Shown: positions 9,025-17,587, numbered from the stretch's first letter. The stretch: DNA of 64,000 nt from Nonomuraea thailandensis (GCF_024172165.1 NZ_JAMZEB010000002.1:4051501-4115500), one strand, 5' to 3'. Numbers and translations: made by a program. The notes: generated from the letters alone by a model not told the origin.

Positions 9025-10035
9025 TCAGCCGAAGGTGATGACCGAGCGCTTGCCCGCGTGCCCCGCGGCCATGGTGTCGAGCACCGTGTTCGCGTCGCGC
9101 AGCCCGACCGGTGTGACCTCGGGCAGGATGCCGTGCGCGACCGAGAACGCGAGGGTGTCGCGCAGGTCGTGCGGCGAGCCCGACGGGTTGATCATGGCGT
9201 GCAGCCGGTTGAGCGCCATCGGCTGGGTGGGCAGGGTCAGCGGTTCCGGGCCGTACCCGCACAGCACGAGCGTGCCGTCGGGTGCCAGGCCGGTGAGGGT
9301 CGCCGAGGCGGCGGAGGTGGACGGGGCGGCGTTGAGGATCAGGTTCGCGCCGCCGTCCCAGGCTCTGAGCGCCTCGGCGGGATCGGTGTCCTGGGTGGCG
9401 ATGAACCGCTCGGCGCCCATCTCCCGCGCGGCGGCCTCGCCGCGGCGCGAGCGGCCGATGGCGGTCACGCGGGCTCCCATGGCGACGGCGTAGCGGATGG
9501 CCAGCGCGCCGACCCCGCCGGCGCCGATGACGGCGACGCGGGAGGTGGCGGCGATCCCGGCCTGGCGCAGGCTGTTGAAGGCGGTCAGGCCCGCGCACAT
9601 CAGGGGGGCCGCGGCGACCGGGTCGAGCCCTTCGGGCAGCGGGGTCACGAAGTCGGCCTTGAGCACGGCGTACTCGGCGTAGCCGCCGTCCATGACGATG
9701 CCCGTGATGCGCTTGGCCGGGCAGAGGATCTGCTCGCCGCGCACGCAGTGATCGCAGTGGCGGCAGGAGTCGCCGAGGAACTGCGCGCCGACGCACGCGC
9801 CCGCCTGCGGCCACGACACGCCGGGGCCGGCGGCGGTCACCACGCCGGTGATCTCGTGGCCGGGGACGACCGGGAAGCGGGCGATCGGCCAGTGGCCCTG
9901 GAGCACGTCGAGGTCGGTGTGGCAGATCCCGCACGCGGTGATCCTGACGAGGACCTCGCCCTGTCCGGGGGCGGGGATCTCCCGCTCGGTGAGCGTCAGC
10001 GGCTCACCGGCCGCGGTGGCAAGGGCCGTGAGCAT
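9025..10035 (-). CDS. Zinc-dependent alcohol dehydrogenase (MDR family)
   Basis: 336 aa. The N-terminal GroES-like domain has the catalytic zinc motif ITACGICHTDL (Cys near 35) and PVVPGHEITG (His near 57); the structural zinc lobe reads CRHCDHCVRGEQILC with all four cysteines. The Rossmann domain shows VIGAGGVGALAIRYA near residue 165. This matches class III-type/AdhA-like NAD(P)-dependent alcohol dehydrogenases, normally cytoplasmic and oxidising primary alcohols or reducing aldehydes. The ArsR gene lies 124 bp upstream in the same direction and may control it. The substrate is unknown. Confidence 0.92.
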   Translation of the reverse strand: MLTALATAAGEPLTLTEREIPAPGQGEVLVRITACGICHTDLDVLQGHWPIARFPVVPGHEITGVVTAAGPGVSWPQAGACVGAQFLGDSCRHCDHCVRGEQILCPAKRITGIVMDGGYAEYAVLKADFVTPLPEGLDPVAAAPLMCAGLTAFNSLRQAGIAATSRVAVIGAGGVGALAIRYAVAMGARVTAIGRSRRGEAAAREMGAERFIATQDTDPAEALRAWDGGANLILNAAPSTSAASATLTGLAPDGTLVLCGYGPEPLTLPTQPMALNRLHAMINPSGSPHDLRDTLAFSVAHGILPEVTPVGLRDANTVLDTMAAGHAGKRSVITFG

Positions 10036-10100
10036 GACGGGACCTCGATCTCTGTTCGGCTCCTGTCATTCAAGCGGCCGGCGCGGCGGGCGCGGGCGAG

Positions 10101-10153
10101 GCGGCCCCGGTGTGTCGCGTTCCGGCTGTTCGCGGCCCCGGTGTGCCGCGTTC
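10101..10153. repeat. Two 22-bp imperfect direct repeats
   Basis: GCGGCCCCGGTGTG-Y-CGCGTTC occurs at 10101-10122 and 10132-10153, differing at one base, in the gap between the ArsR stop and the alcohol dehydrogenase start. It could be a regulator-binding array or simple duplication. Confidence 0.5.
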
Positions 10154-10159
10154 AGGCGG

Positions 10160-10516
10160 TCAGCGGGCCTCGGCGACCTGGCCGTTCTCCCGGACGCAGG
10201 AATCGATGACGGCCCGCAGGAGGCCGGGGAAGCGGGCGTCGAGGTCGTCGGGGCGCAGGCTGTTCATCTTGGTGGTGCCCTGGTAGTGCTGGCGGATGAT
10301 GCCGGCTTCGCGCAGCACGTTGAAGTGGTGGGTGGCGGTCGAGCGGGAGACCGGCAGGTCGAAGGTGCCGCAGCTCAGGTCGTGGCCCGCGAGGGCGAGC
10401 TGGGCGATCACCGAGCGGCGGACGGGGTCGGCGACCGCCTCCATGAGCTGCTGGAGCGTGACCTCGGCGGCCGAGGCGTTGTCCACGGTGCGCGGGGTGG
10501 TCTTCGGGCGGGCCAC
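10160..10516 (-). CDS. ArsR-family winged-helix regulator
   Basis: 118 aa. A GTG at 10516 preceded by AGGAGGAG is preferred to the upstream ATG at 10549. The winged-helix core (about residues 25-95) contains LMEAVADPVRRSVIAQLA, then SCGTFDLPVSRSTATHHFNV and the wing REAGIIRQHYQGTTKMNSLR. One Cys is present, but the paired Cys motif of metal-sensing ArsR proteins is not, so a non-metal signal is more likely. It precedes the alcohol dehydrogenase gene in the same direction and could repress it (inference). Confidence 0.88.
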   Translation of the reverse strand: MARPKTTPRTVDNASAAEVTLQQLMEAVADPVRRSVIAQLALAGHDLSCGTFDLPVSRSTATHHFNVLREAGIIRQHYQGTTKMNSLRPDDLDARFPGLLRAVIDSCVRENGQVAEAR

Positions 10517-10601
10517 GCGGTCTCCTCCTGGCGGGATCAAGGCTGGCACGCCATGGTACGTCGGGCGTCGAAGGAGTGGACGGTCCCGTCGCCGGAAGAG
10601 C

Positions 10602-11252
10602 CTAGGAGCTGACCCCGGCCAGCGCGAAGAACTCCTGCCGGGAGCGCGCGTCCTCGCGGAGCAGCCCCTGCATCGCCGACGTCACCGTGCGGGACCCGCG
10701 GGCCTGCACGCCCCGCATCGACATGCACAGGTGCTCGGCCTCGATCACCACGCCCACGCCCCGCGGCGCCAGGTGCTCCTGCAACCAGCCGGCCACCTGC
10801 TTGGTCAGCCGCTCCTGCACCTGGAGGTCGCGGGCGAACAGCTCGACGACCCGGGCGAGCTTCGACAGCCCGAGAATGCGGTCGCCGGGCAGGTAGCCCA
10901 CGTGCGCCACCCCCTGGAACGGCAGCAGGTGATGCTCGCACAACGACTGCACCGGAATGTCGCGGGCCAGGACGAGCTCGTCGTACCCCTCCTCGTTGGG
11001 AAAGGTCGTCAGGTCGAACTCGCGCGGCGCCAGCAGCTCGGCGTAGGCGCGGGCGACCCGCCTCGGCGTGTCGGCCAGGTGCTCGGACTCGGCCTGCCGG
11101 CCCAGCGCGATCAGCAGGTCCGTCACCGCCCGTTCCGCGGCGTCCAGGTCCACGCCGCCGCGCCCCCGGACCACCCGCAGGCGTCTGTGCTGATGGTCGA
11201 GGGACGCGACGGAAGAGGGATCGCCGGCCGGCTGCGTCACGGTCTCGCTCAT
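10602..11252 (-). CDS. folE: GTP cyclohydrolase I
   Basis: 216 aa from ATG 11252. It converts GTP to 7,8-dihydroneopterin triphosphate, the first step of folate or biopterin synthesis, in the cytoplasm. Diagnostic segments are HLADTPRRVARAY, the zinc ligands in QSLCEHHLLPFQGVAHVGY, and IEAEHLCMSMRGVQ, followed by RTVTSAMQGLL. Length is normal for the family. The frame is open upstream to 11339, so a longer N-terminus is possible. It is divergent from a Cys-rich COG2345 regulator across a gap carrying inverted repeats. This setting, apart from folP/folB-type genes, suggests a conditionally expressed paralogue (inference). Confidence 0.93.
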   Translation of the reverse strand: MSETVTQPAGDPSSVASLDHQHRRLRVVRGRGGVDLDAAERAVTDLLIALGRQAESEHLADTPRRVARAYAELLAPREFDLTTFPNEEGYDELVLARDIPVQSLCEHHLLPFQGVAHVGYLPGDRILGLSKLARVVELFARDLQVQERLTKQVAGWLQEHLAPRGVGVVIEAEHLCMSMRGVQARGSRTVTSAMQGLLREDARSRQEFFALAGVSS

Positions 11253-11295
11253 GCCGCCCGCCCGCCGTCCTCGCACGCACAGCGCATCATGTGAA

Positions 11296-11336
11296 CCCCT
11301 TCTTCTATTGACGAGTTTCGTTAACATTAGAAGGGG
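11296..11336. promoter_or_regulatory. Inverted repeat in the folE/regulator divergent gap
   Basis: CCCCTTCT (11296-11303) and AGAAGGGG (11329-11336) form a perfect 8-bp inverted repeat. Inside it TTGACG (11308-11313) faces CGTTAA (11319-11324) as a near-palindrome. On the minus strand TTGACT and TAATGT with an 18-base spacer are a possible folE promoter. A shared operator for the Cys-rich regulator at 11371 is a reasonable guess. Confidence 0.5.
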
Positions 11337-11370
11337 CACGGCAATTCAGTCAACAGAAGTGGGTTTTAGA

Positions 11371-12072
11371 ATGGACGAGGTCGAGGGGGCCCGGCCCGCA
11401 CACGTCTCCGCCGTCGCGGCGCTGGACGAGCCGACCCGGCGCCGCCTGTACGAGTTCGTGGTGCGGCAGCCCGAGCCGGTGAGCCGCGACCAGGCCGCGG
11501 GCGCCGTGCAGGCGCCCCGCAACACCGTCTCGTTCCACCTCGACAAGCTGGTGGCCGAGGGGCTGCTCGAAGCCGTCTACCAGCGCCGCACCGGCCGCAC
11601 GGGGCCCGGCGCGGGCCGCCCGTCCAAGCTCTACCGGCGCGCGCCCGGGCAGATCGCGATCTCCCTGCCCGAGCGGCACTACGAGATCGCCGCCCACCTG
11701 CTCGCCGGCGCGCTCCAGACGGCTCAGGCCTCGGGCGAGCCGCCCCGCGCCGCGCTCGACCGGCGCGCCCGCGAGCTGGGCAGGGAGCTCGGCGGCAGGG
11801 CCCGCCCCGCGTCCGGCCCCCGCGACGCGGTCCTGCGCGCGCTGGAGACCCTCGGGTTCGAGCCCCGCGCCGACGGCGAGAGCATCGGCCTGGTCAACTG
11901 CCCCTTCCACAGCCTGGCCAGGCAGCACACCGAGCTGGTCTGCGGCATGAACCTCTGCCTGGTCACCGGCCTCCTCGAAGGCCTCGGCGCAACGGACGTC
12001 ACCGCCCGCCTGGAGCCCGCCCCCGGGCACTGCTGCGTCCGCCTCCACCCGGCCGGCCCGCCTTCGCGCTGA
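11371..12072 (+). CDS. COG2345-type (SufR-like) winged-helix regulator with Cys-rich C-terminus
   Basis: 233 aa. The N-terminal wHTH (about residues 10-85) has LDEPTRRRLYEFVVRQ, VQAPRNTVSFHLDKLVAEG and a basic wing GRPSKLYRR. The C-terminal domain carries NCPFHSLARQH, LVCGMNLC and GHCC, giving five cysteines in the spacing style of SufR, whose relatives bind an iron-sulfur cluster. ATG 11371 is chosen as the first Met of the family-like sequence, although the ribosome site is weak. It is divergent from folE and probably binds the palindrome between them; cluster or metal sensing is inferred from the cysteines. Confidence 0.82.
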   Translation: MDEVEGARPAHVSAVAALDEPTRRRLYEFVVRQPEPVSRDQAAGAVQAPRNTVSFHLDKLVAEGLLEAVYQRRTGRTGPGAGRPSKLYRRAPGQIAISLPERHYEIAAHLLAGALQTAQASGEPPRAALDRRARELGRELGGRARPASGPRDAVLRALETLGFEPRADGESIGLVNCPFHSLARQHTELVCGMNLCLVTGLLEGLGATDVTARLEPAPGHCCVRLHPAGPPSR

Positions 12073-12078
12073 GCGCCC

Positions 12079-13449
12079 TCATCGTGGCCGGCGCAGCCCG
12101 CGCAGGAAGGTCCACAACGGCGAGCGGGACTGCCTGCCCGCGGGCTCGTCCGCCGGGGGCTCCTGCGGTGCGGGCGCCTGATCCGGGGCGGGGCCGCTCC
12201 TCGGGGGGCGCGGGGCCTCGGCGAGCTCGTACTGGATGGGCAGCGACCGCAGCGCCCGCATGAACGGGGAAGGACGCCAGGGCAGCTGGTCGGGCGGGAG
12301 CGCGAGCTTCACCTTGGACATCCGCTTGAACAGCCGGTGCACGGCGATGGCGGTGATCCGGGTCGCCAGGAGCTGGCCGAGGCAGTTGTGCGGCCCCGCG
12401 CCCCAGGCCAGGTGGGCGCGGGTGGTGCGGATGGCGTGCCAGTCGATCGCCCCGGCGAAGCGCGGGTCCTGGTGCGCGGCGGCGACGGAGAGCATCACGG
12501 GATCGCCGGGGGCGATGGTGTAGTTGCCCAGCTTCACCTCGGTCAGCGCGTAGCGGAAGGTGAGGTTGGCCATCGGCGGGTTGAGCAGGGCGACCCTGTT
12601 CACCGTCTCGTCGATGGCGCCGACCGACAGGCTCTCGCGCACGTCCGGGTTGGCGGCGACCTCGACGACCACGTTGCAGACGAGGCTGGCGGTGAAGTCC
12701 AGCAGGCCGGGCAGCATGAGCAGCTCGCGGGCCAGCTCGTCCAGGGTGATGTCGGGCTTGGCCTCGATCAGGTAGGACGGCAGGTCGTCGCCTGGGGTCT
12801 CGCGTTTGGCGGCGCCCAGGTCGGTCATGGCGGCGTACAGCCGCTCGAACGCCGCGGCCGCCTCCGGTCCGGCGTCGATCATCCGCCAGATGTCCATGAC
12901 GACGTCCTCGCCGCGGCCGGCCGGGAAGCCGAGCATGCGCTCGGCGACCATGAGCGGGAGCGGCCGCGCGTACTGGGCGGCGAGGTCCGCCCATCCCGTG
13001 GCTCCGCCTTCGGCCAGCACGCCGATGAGGTCGTCGGCATGATCCACGACGGCCTGCTCCAGCTGCTTCGCCTGGGGGTGGCCGGGGTTCTGGAAGGGGG
13101 CCAGCGCGCTGGTCCAGGCGTGGCGCAACCCGTTGAGGGCGGCGCCTTCCTGGAACGTCGAGTTGTTGACCTGGAAGACGGGCAGCAGCGGCCAGTCGGC
13201 CGGGATCCGGCCCTCCGCGTGCGCCCGCCACCTGTCCACGCGCTTGCTCCACACGCCTCCGGAGTTCTGCAGGACGCGGAGGACCTCCTCGTACCCCATC
13301 ACGAACCAGACCGGCACCCCGAGGAGGTCGACCGGCGCGACGGGGCCGTAGATCTTGCGCAGTCTCTCGTGCACTTGTGCGGGGTCCGCGTCGTAGTCCC
13401 TGGTCAGCAGTGGCTCGGGGGGTTGCTGGGGCCACGGGCCTTGGGTCAC
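12079..13449 (-). CDS. Cytochrome P450, CYP157-like, apparently without ExxR
   Basis: 456 aa from a GTG at 13449. The haem loop WGAGPHNCLGQLLA places the axial Cys at about residue 355, and the I-helix region reads LLMLPGLLDFTASL, lacking the usual AGxxT. In the K-helix the expected ExxR appears as DETVNR, where the Arg is four rather than three residues after Glu. The published CYP157 family is known to lack EXXR, so this may be a natural variant. A proline-rich, charged C-terminal extension of about 50 aa follows the catalytic core. No ferredoxin, reductase or conservon genes flank it. A perfect palindrome lies 45 bp upstream. Substrate unknown. Confidence 0.88.
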   Translation of the reverse strand: MTQGPWPQQPPEPLLTRDYDADPAQVHERLRKIYGPVAPVDLLGVPVWFVMGYEEVLRVLQNSGGVWSKRVDRWRAHAEGRIPADWPLLPVFQVNNSTFQEGAALNGLRHAWTSALAPFQNPGHPQAKQLEQAVVDHADDLIGVLAEGGATGWADLAAQYARPLPLMVAERMLGFPAGRGEDVVMDIWRMIDAGPEAAAAFERLYAAMTDLGAAKRETPGDDLPSYLIEAKPDITLDELARELLMLPGLLDFTASLVCNVVVEVAANPDVRESLSVGAIDETVNRVALLNPPMANLTFRYALTEVKLGNYTIAPGDPVMLSVAAAHQDPRFAGAIDWHAIRTTRAHLAWGAGPHNCLGQLLATRITAIAVHRLFKRMSKVKLALPPDQLPWRPSPFMRALRSLPIQYELAEAPRPPRSGPAPDQAPAPQEPPADEPAGRQSRSPLWTFLRGLRRPR

Positions 13450-13493
13450 GTGCTGAACTACCTCTCTGCTCGCTGCTCCGCGTCACGGATCAT

Positions 13494-13510
13494 GAACGCG
13501 TGACGCGTTC
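13494..13510. promoter_or_regulatory. Perfect 7-3-7 palindrome upstream of the P450 gene
   Basis: GAACGCG-TGA-CGCGTTC lies in the 191-bp divergent gap between the P450 and peptidase genes, 45 bp before the P450 start. It looks like a TetR-type operator; no cognate regulator gene is adjacent. Confidence 0.5.
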
Positions 13511-13640
13511 TGGGAGCTTACGGCTGTTTCACGCAGAAGGTGTGCAGCATCACGAATTGTAACCAAAGGCAGGGATGTGCAGGAAGATGTGATCTCGGCG
13601 CCGCTATGGCCGCCGAAGCGCTGCGGTTAGGGTCGAGCGC

Positions 13641-15530
13641 ATGAAACCTGCGGACATCTCCCTTTTGCATGCTCTCGGCGCGCCGACGATCTCGCCCGAC
13701 GGGAAGCATGCGATCGTCGCCGTCACGCGGCCGGACCTGGAGGCCGACGAGTACCGCGGCGGCCTCTGGCTGATCCCGACCGACGGCTCGGCCGAGCCCC
13801 GCCGGCTGACGCGAGGGCCGCGCGACGCGGCGCCGGCGTACTCCCCCGACGGCGCCTGGCTGGCCTTCGTCCGCGGCGGCGACGGCGCCAAGCCGCAGCT
13901 CTACGTGATGCCCACCGGCGGTGGTGAGCCTCGCAAGGTGACCGACCAGCCGCTCGGCGCCGGCGAGCCGGTGTGGAGCCCCGACTCGCGGCGGCTGGCC
14001 TTCGTCGCGAGGGTGCCCGAGGAGGGCCGGTACGGCGAGGGCGAGCCGGACAAGGAACGGCCGCGCCGCATCACCGGCTTCCACTACCGCTGGGACAACC
14101 TGGGCTTCGTCCTCGACCGGCGCGCGCACGTCTTCGTCGTCGACCCCTTCGCCGAGGAGCCCGCGCCCGTCCAGGTCACCGAGGGTGACTTCGACCACGG
14201 CGAGGTGGCCTGGAGCCCGGACGGCTCGCTGCTGGCGTTCGTGGCGGCCCGGCACGACGAGCGCGACGCCTCGCTCGCCAACGACGTGTGGGTGAGCGCC
14301 CCCGACGGCTCGGGCCTGCGCCGGGTGACCGCCACCGACCTGGCGGTGGCCGCGCCGCGCTTCACGCCGGACGGCGAGTCCGTGTGCTTCCTCGGCTCCG
14401 TCACCGGCCCCGAGCGCCGTCACCTGGTCTGCAGGAACCTCGGGCTCTGGCTCGCGCCGCTCGCCGGCGGCCAGGCCCGCCGCCTCACCGACGAGGAGCG
14501 CTTCCACGTCAGCGAGGACCCGTACACGCCCACCGCCGACGGCGTGCTGGTCATCGTGGAGAACCGGGGGGCCAAGGACCTGCTGCTGGTGCCGTACGAA
14601 GGCGCGGAGCCGGCCGTCCTGATCGGCGGCCGGCGGGAGGTCAACGCCGTCGCCCACGCCGGCGGCGTCACCGTCGCGGCCGTCGCCGACGCCCGCACCC
14701 CGGGCGAGCTGGTCGCCCTGCGCGACGGCGGCGAGACGACCCTCACCTCCTTCGGCCGCGACCTCGACGTGCTGCCCATCGAGGAGGTCACCGGCACGGC
14801 CCCCGACGGCTACCCCGTGCACGGCTGGATCGTCCGCCCGGCGGGCGAGGGCCCGCACCCGGTGCTCCTCATGATCCACGGCGGTCCCTTCACCCAGTAC
14901 GGCTGGCACGTCTTCGACGAGGCACAGGTCTACGCCTCGGCCGGGTACGCCGTCGTCATGGGCAACCCGCGCGGCTCGTCCGGCTACGGCCAGGCGCACG
15001 GCCGGCACATCATCGGCGACGTCGGCCGCCTGTCGGCCGTCGACCTGCTGGCGCTGCTGGACGCCGCTCTGGCCACCGGCGGCCTGGACGCCTCCCGCGC
15101 CGGCGTGCTCGGCGGCTCGCACGGCGGCTTCATGACCACGTGGCTGGCCGCGCACCACGGCGAGCGGTTCAGGGCGGCGATCAGCGAGCGCGCCCTCAAC
15201 GCGATCGACAGCTTCCACGGCAGCAGCGACATCGGCTGGTCGTTCACCCGCGACCTGTACGGCGAGGACCCGGCGCGCTGGGTGGAGCTGAGCCCGCTCA
15301 CGCACGCCGACAAGATCGAGATGCCGTTCCTGATCATCCACTCGGAGCACGACTGGCGGTGCCCGGTGGAGCAGGCCCAGCGGTTGTTCGTCAAGCTCCG
15401 GCTGCGCGGGGTGGAGACGGAGATGCTGCTGTTCCCGGGAGAGGGCCACGAGCTGTCCCGCTCGGGGCTGCCCAGCCATCGGGTGGCCCGCTTCGAGGCC
15501 GTCCTCGACTGGTGGGGGCGGCACCTCTGA
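13641..15530 (+). CDS. S9-family prolyl-oligopeptidase-type serine peptidase
   Basis: 629 aa. Residues about 1-370 are the beta-propeller (repeated SPDG and LTRG-like blades such as AYSPDGAWLAFVRGG, VAWSPDGSLLAFVA); about 375-629 are the alpha/beta hydrolase domain. The catalytic triad is visible: Ser493 in GGSHGGF, Asp571 in HSEHDWRCP and His603 in GEGHEL, with the oxyanion segment MIHGGPF. No signal peptide is present, so it should be cytoplasmic, cleaving short peptides or acylaminoacyl peptides. It stands alone, with the LOG-like gene 42 bp downstream on the same strand. Confidence 0.93.
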   Translation: MKPADISLLHALGAPTISPDGKHAIVAVTRPDLEADEYRGGLWLIPTDGSAEPRRLTRGPRDAAPAYSPDGAWLAFVRGGDGAKPQLYVMPTGGGEPRKVTDQPLGAGEPVWSPDSRRLAFVARVPEEGRYGEGEPDKERPRRITGFHYRWDNLGFVLDRRAHVFVVDPFAEEPAPVQVTEGDFDHGEVAWSPDGSLLAFVAARHDERDASLANDVWVSAPDGSGLRRVTATDLAVAAPRFTPDGESVCFLGSVTGPERRHLVCRNLGLWLAPLAGGQARRLTDEERFHVSEDPYTPTADGVLVIVENRGAKDLLLVPYEGAEPAVLIGGRREVNAVAHAGGVTVAAVADARTPGELVALRDGGETTLTSFGRDLDVLPIEEVTGTAPDGYPVHGWIVRPAGEGPHPVLLMIHGGPFTQYGWHVFDEAQVYASAGYAVVMGNPRGSSGYGQAHGRHIIGDVGRLSAVDLLALLDAALATGGLDASRAGVLGGSHGGFMTTWLAAHHGERFRAAISERALNAIDSFHGSSDIGWSFTRDLYGEDPARWVELSPLTHADKIEMPFLIIHSEHDWRCPVEQAQRLFVKLRLRGVETEMLLFPGEGHELSRSGLPSHRVARFEAVLDWWGRHL

Positions 15531-15572
15531 CCGCGTCCCGCCGCGCCGCGGGCACCCCTTACGGTGGTCCAC

Positions 15573-16112
15573 ATGAACATCTGCGTCTTCCTGTCGGCCG
15601 CCGACCTGCCCGAGACCTACACCCGGCCCGCCCGCGAGTTCGCCGAGCTGATCGGCAAGGGCGGGCACACGCTGGTCTGGGGAGGCTCCGACGTGGGCCT
15701 GATGAAGGTGATGGCCGACGGGGTGCACGCGGCGGGCGGGCGGCTGATGGGTGTCTCGGTGGACTTCCTGGCCGCCAAGGCGCGCAGCGGCGTGGACGAC
15801 ATGGTCATCGCCTCCGACCTCGCCGAGCGCAAGAGGCTGCTGCTGGAGAAGGCCGACGCGGTGGTCATCATGGTGGGCGGCACGGGCACGCTGGACGAGG
15901 CCACCGAGATCCTGGAGCTGAAGAAGCACGGGCGGACGGACAAGCCCGTCGTGCTGCTGAACACGGCGGGCTTCTACGACGGCCTCAAGGAGCAGTTCCG
16001 GCGGATGGAGGACGAGGGTTTCCTGCCGCGCCCCCTCATCGACCTGGTCTTCTTCGCCGAGGAGCCCGTCGGGGCGATGGCCTATCTGGAGGAGTCGCTC
16101 GGCGTCGTGTGA
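15573..16112 (+). CDS. LOG/TIGR00730-like Rossmann protein with divergent motifs
   Basis: 179 aa (GTG 15564 is an alternative start). The fold resembles LOG cytokinin phosphoribohydrolases and lysine-decarboxylase-like proteins: LVWGGSDVGLMKVMADG corresponds to the GGGxxGLMG region and VGGTGTLDEATEIL to PGGxGTxxE. The Pro of the second motif is Val and the third Gly of the first is Ser, so catalysis on nucleoside 5'-monophosphates is uncertain. Cytoplasmic. Its 3' end overlaps the convergent LLM gene by 31 bp. Confidence 0.85.
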   Translation: MNICVFLSAADLPETYTRPAREFAELIGKGGHTLVWGGSDVGLMKVMADGVHAAGGRLMGVSVDFLAAKARSGVDDMVIASDLAERKRLLLEKADAVVIMVGGTGTLDEATEILELKKHGRTDKPVVLLNTAGFYDGLKEQFRRMEDEGFLPRPLIDLVFFAEEPVGAMAYLEESLGVV

Positions 16113-17035
16113 GGCCGCTCGCCGCCGCGCTCCTTCGCCACCGCCTCGCGTACGGCCGGAGCGACCTCTTGCGCCCAGCGGGCCAGGGTGGTGGCGTCGA
16201 CGCCGCCGTGGCCGGCGGCGAAGAGCGTGAAGCCCGAAGCGCCGTACTCCAGCACGGCCCCGGTCAGCTCCTCCGCCCACTGGGCGGGAGAGCCGCCGAG
16301 CCAGCGGCCCGCGTCGTCGCGGGTGGCGGGCAGCGGCCGGTCGGTGATGCTGCCGGGGAGGTTGAAGATCGTGCGGATCTCGCCGGGGTCGCGGCCGGCG
16401 GCGGCCGCCGCCTCGTCGATGATCGGCCGCGAGGACCGGTAGCGCTCGCTGAGCCAGTCGGCCGCGTGCCCGGGGATCCAGCCGTCGGCCACGCGGCCGG
16501 TGGCGGCCAGGGACTTCGGGCCGACCGATCCGGTCCACACGGGCGGCGCGGCCACGGGAGCGGGGTCGATCCGGTGCACCTGGTAGTGCGCGCCCTCGAA
16601 CGTGACCGGAGCGCCGCCGCCTGACAGCAGCTTGACCAGCACGATCGCCTCCTCGAACGCGTCCACCGCGTCGCCGGGCGACAGCCGCGGCACGCCCATG
16701 TCGGCGATGCGGTCCCACAGCCCGCCCGCGCCCATGCCGAGCACGACCCTGCCCTCCGACAGCGCCGACAACGACGTCACCGTCCTGGCCAGCAGGGCAG
16801 GCGGCCGGGTCGGCAGGTTCGTCACGTTGGCGAAGCCGGCGATGTGCCGGGTGCGCCCGAGGACGAAGCCGAGCGCCGCGTAGGCGTCCAGGCGCCCGCC
16901 GAGGTAGGGGTGGTCGGACAGGCTGAAGACGTCCAGCCCGTCACGGTCGGCCTGCTGGGTCATGCGCAGCAGCTCAGGAATGTCGTCGATGCCGGGATGC
17001 GTGCCGAACCCGAAGACGACGTCATGTGCGGACAA
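16082..17035 (-). CDS. LLM-class F420/FMN-dependent oxidoreductase
   Basis: 317 aa from a TTG at 17035 placed 7 bases after GGGAGG; no in-frame ATG fits as well. Luciferase-like TIM-barrel features include FGTHPGIDDIPELLRMTQQA, SLSDHPYLGG, the nonprolyl-cis strand region HIAGFANVTNLPTRPPALL and SEGRVVLGMGAGGLWD. Such proteins use reduced F420 or FMN to oxidise or reduce organic substrates. The start region contains two operator palindromes and a TAATAT box, and the MarR gene lies directly upstream in the same direction, so MarR control is likely. Confidence 0.88.
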   Translation of the reverse strand: MSAHDVVFGFGTHPGIDDIPELLRMTQQADRDGLDVFSLSDHPYLGGRLDAYAALGFVLGRTRHIAGFANVTNLPTRPPALLARTVTSLSALSEGRVVLGMGAGGLWDRIADMGVPRLSPGDAVDAFEEAIVLVKLLSGGGAPVTFEGAHYQVHRIDPAPVAAPPVWTGSVGPKSLAATGRVADGWIPGHAADWLSERYRSSRPIIDEAAAAAGRDPGEIRTIFNLPGSITDRPLPATRDDAGRWLGGSPAQWAEELTGAVLEYGASGFTLFAAGHGGVDATTLARWAQEVAPAVREAVAKERGGERPHTTPSDSSR

Positions 17036-17057
17036 TTTCTGCCTCCCGAAACGCTCA

Positions 17058-17095
17058 GTTCGTGCCACGAACCATATTAGTTCGCGACACGAACT
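17058..17095. promoter_or_regulatory. Two MarR-type operator palindromes before the LLM gene
   Basis: Site A at 17058-17072 is GTTCGTG-C-CACGAAC; site B at 17079-17095 is AGTTCG-CGACA-CGAACT. Both fit AGTTCGT-N3-ACGAACT. A TAATAT -10-like box (17074-17079, minus strand) sits between them, so binding would block the LLM promoter. Confidence 0.7.
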
Positions 17096-17106
17096 GCAAG
17101 CTGCGT

Positions 17107-17571
17107 TCAGTTCCGGCGATCCGGCTCCGCAAAGACGGCGGGCACCTTGTTGTCCGCCACGATGCGGCCGAGCAGGCCGGCGAGCACGTCGCGCTCCTTC
17201 TCGGGGAACCCGGAGGTCAGCTCCTCGACGCGGCGGCAGGTCTCGGCGTAGAACTCGCCGGCCAGCTTGGCGCCCCGCCTGGTCAGCTCCACCCGGACGG
17301 CGCGGGAGTCCTGCGGGTCGGGCTTGCGCCGCACCAGGCCGTTGCGCTCGCTGCGGTCCACCATGCCGGTCAGGCTCGACTTGGCCAGGCCGAGCACCGC
17401 GCCCAGCTCGCCCATGCCGTAGGAGCGCGCCATCAGCACGCACAACAGCTGGCCCTGCTGCTGGGTGAGGCCGTACTCGCGGGCGGAGGCCTCGTACACC
17501 GCGTTCACCAGGAACGTGGACCGCACCAGGGCCGCCACGACCCCGATCGGGCCGTCGACTTGCTCATTCAC
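17107..17571 (-). CDS. MarR-family transcriptional regulator
   Basis: 154 aa from GTG 17571 (an ATG one base off is out of frame). The winged-helix core shows LTQQQGQLLCVLMARSYG, GELGAVLGLAKSSLTGMVDR and the wing RKPDPQDSRAVRVELTRRG (about residues 35-105). It is followed within 72 bp by the LLM oxidoreductase gene; copies of one palindrome occur both upstream of this gene and before the LLM gene, indicating repression of itself and the oxidoreductase, relieved by a small aromatic or oxidant ligand (family knowledge; ligand unknown). Confidence 0.92.
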   Translation of the reverse strand: MNEQVDGPIGVVAALVRSTFLVNAVYEASAREYGLTQQQGQLLCVLMARSYGMGELGAVLGLAKSSLTGMVDRSERNGLVRRKPDPQDSRAVRVELTRRGAKLAGEFYAETCRRVEELTSGFPEKERDVLAGLLGRIVADNKVPAVFAEPDRRN

Positions 17572-17587
17572 CGGCCAAGAATAGCAA

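Noticed and set aside
13518..16718. 1066-aa minus-strand frame over the S9 peptidase
   Set aside because: Antisense shadow; the peptidase on the plus strand has a complete catalytic triad.
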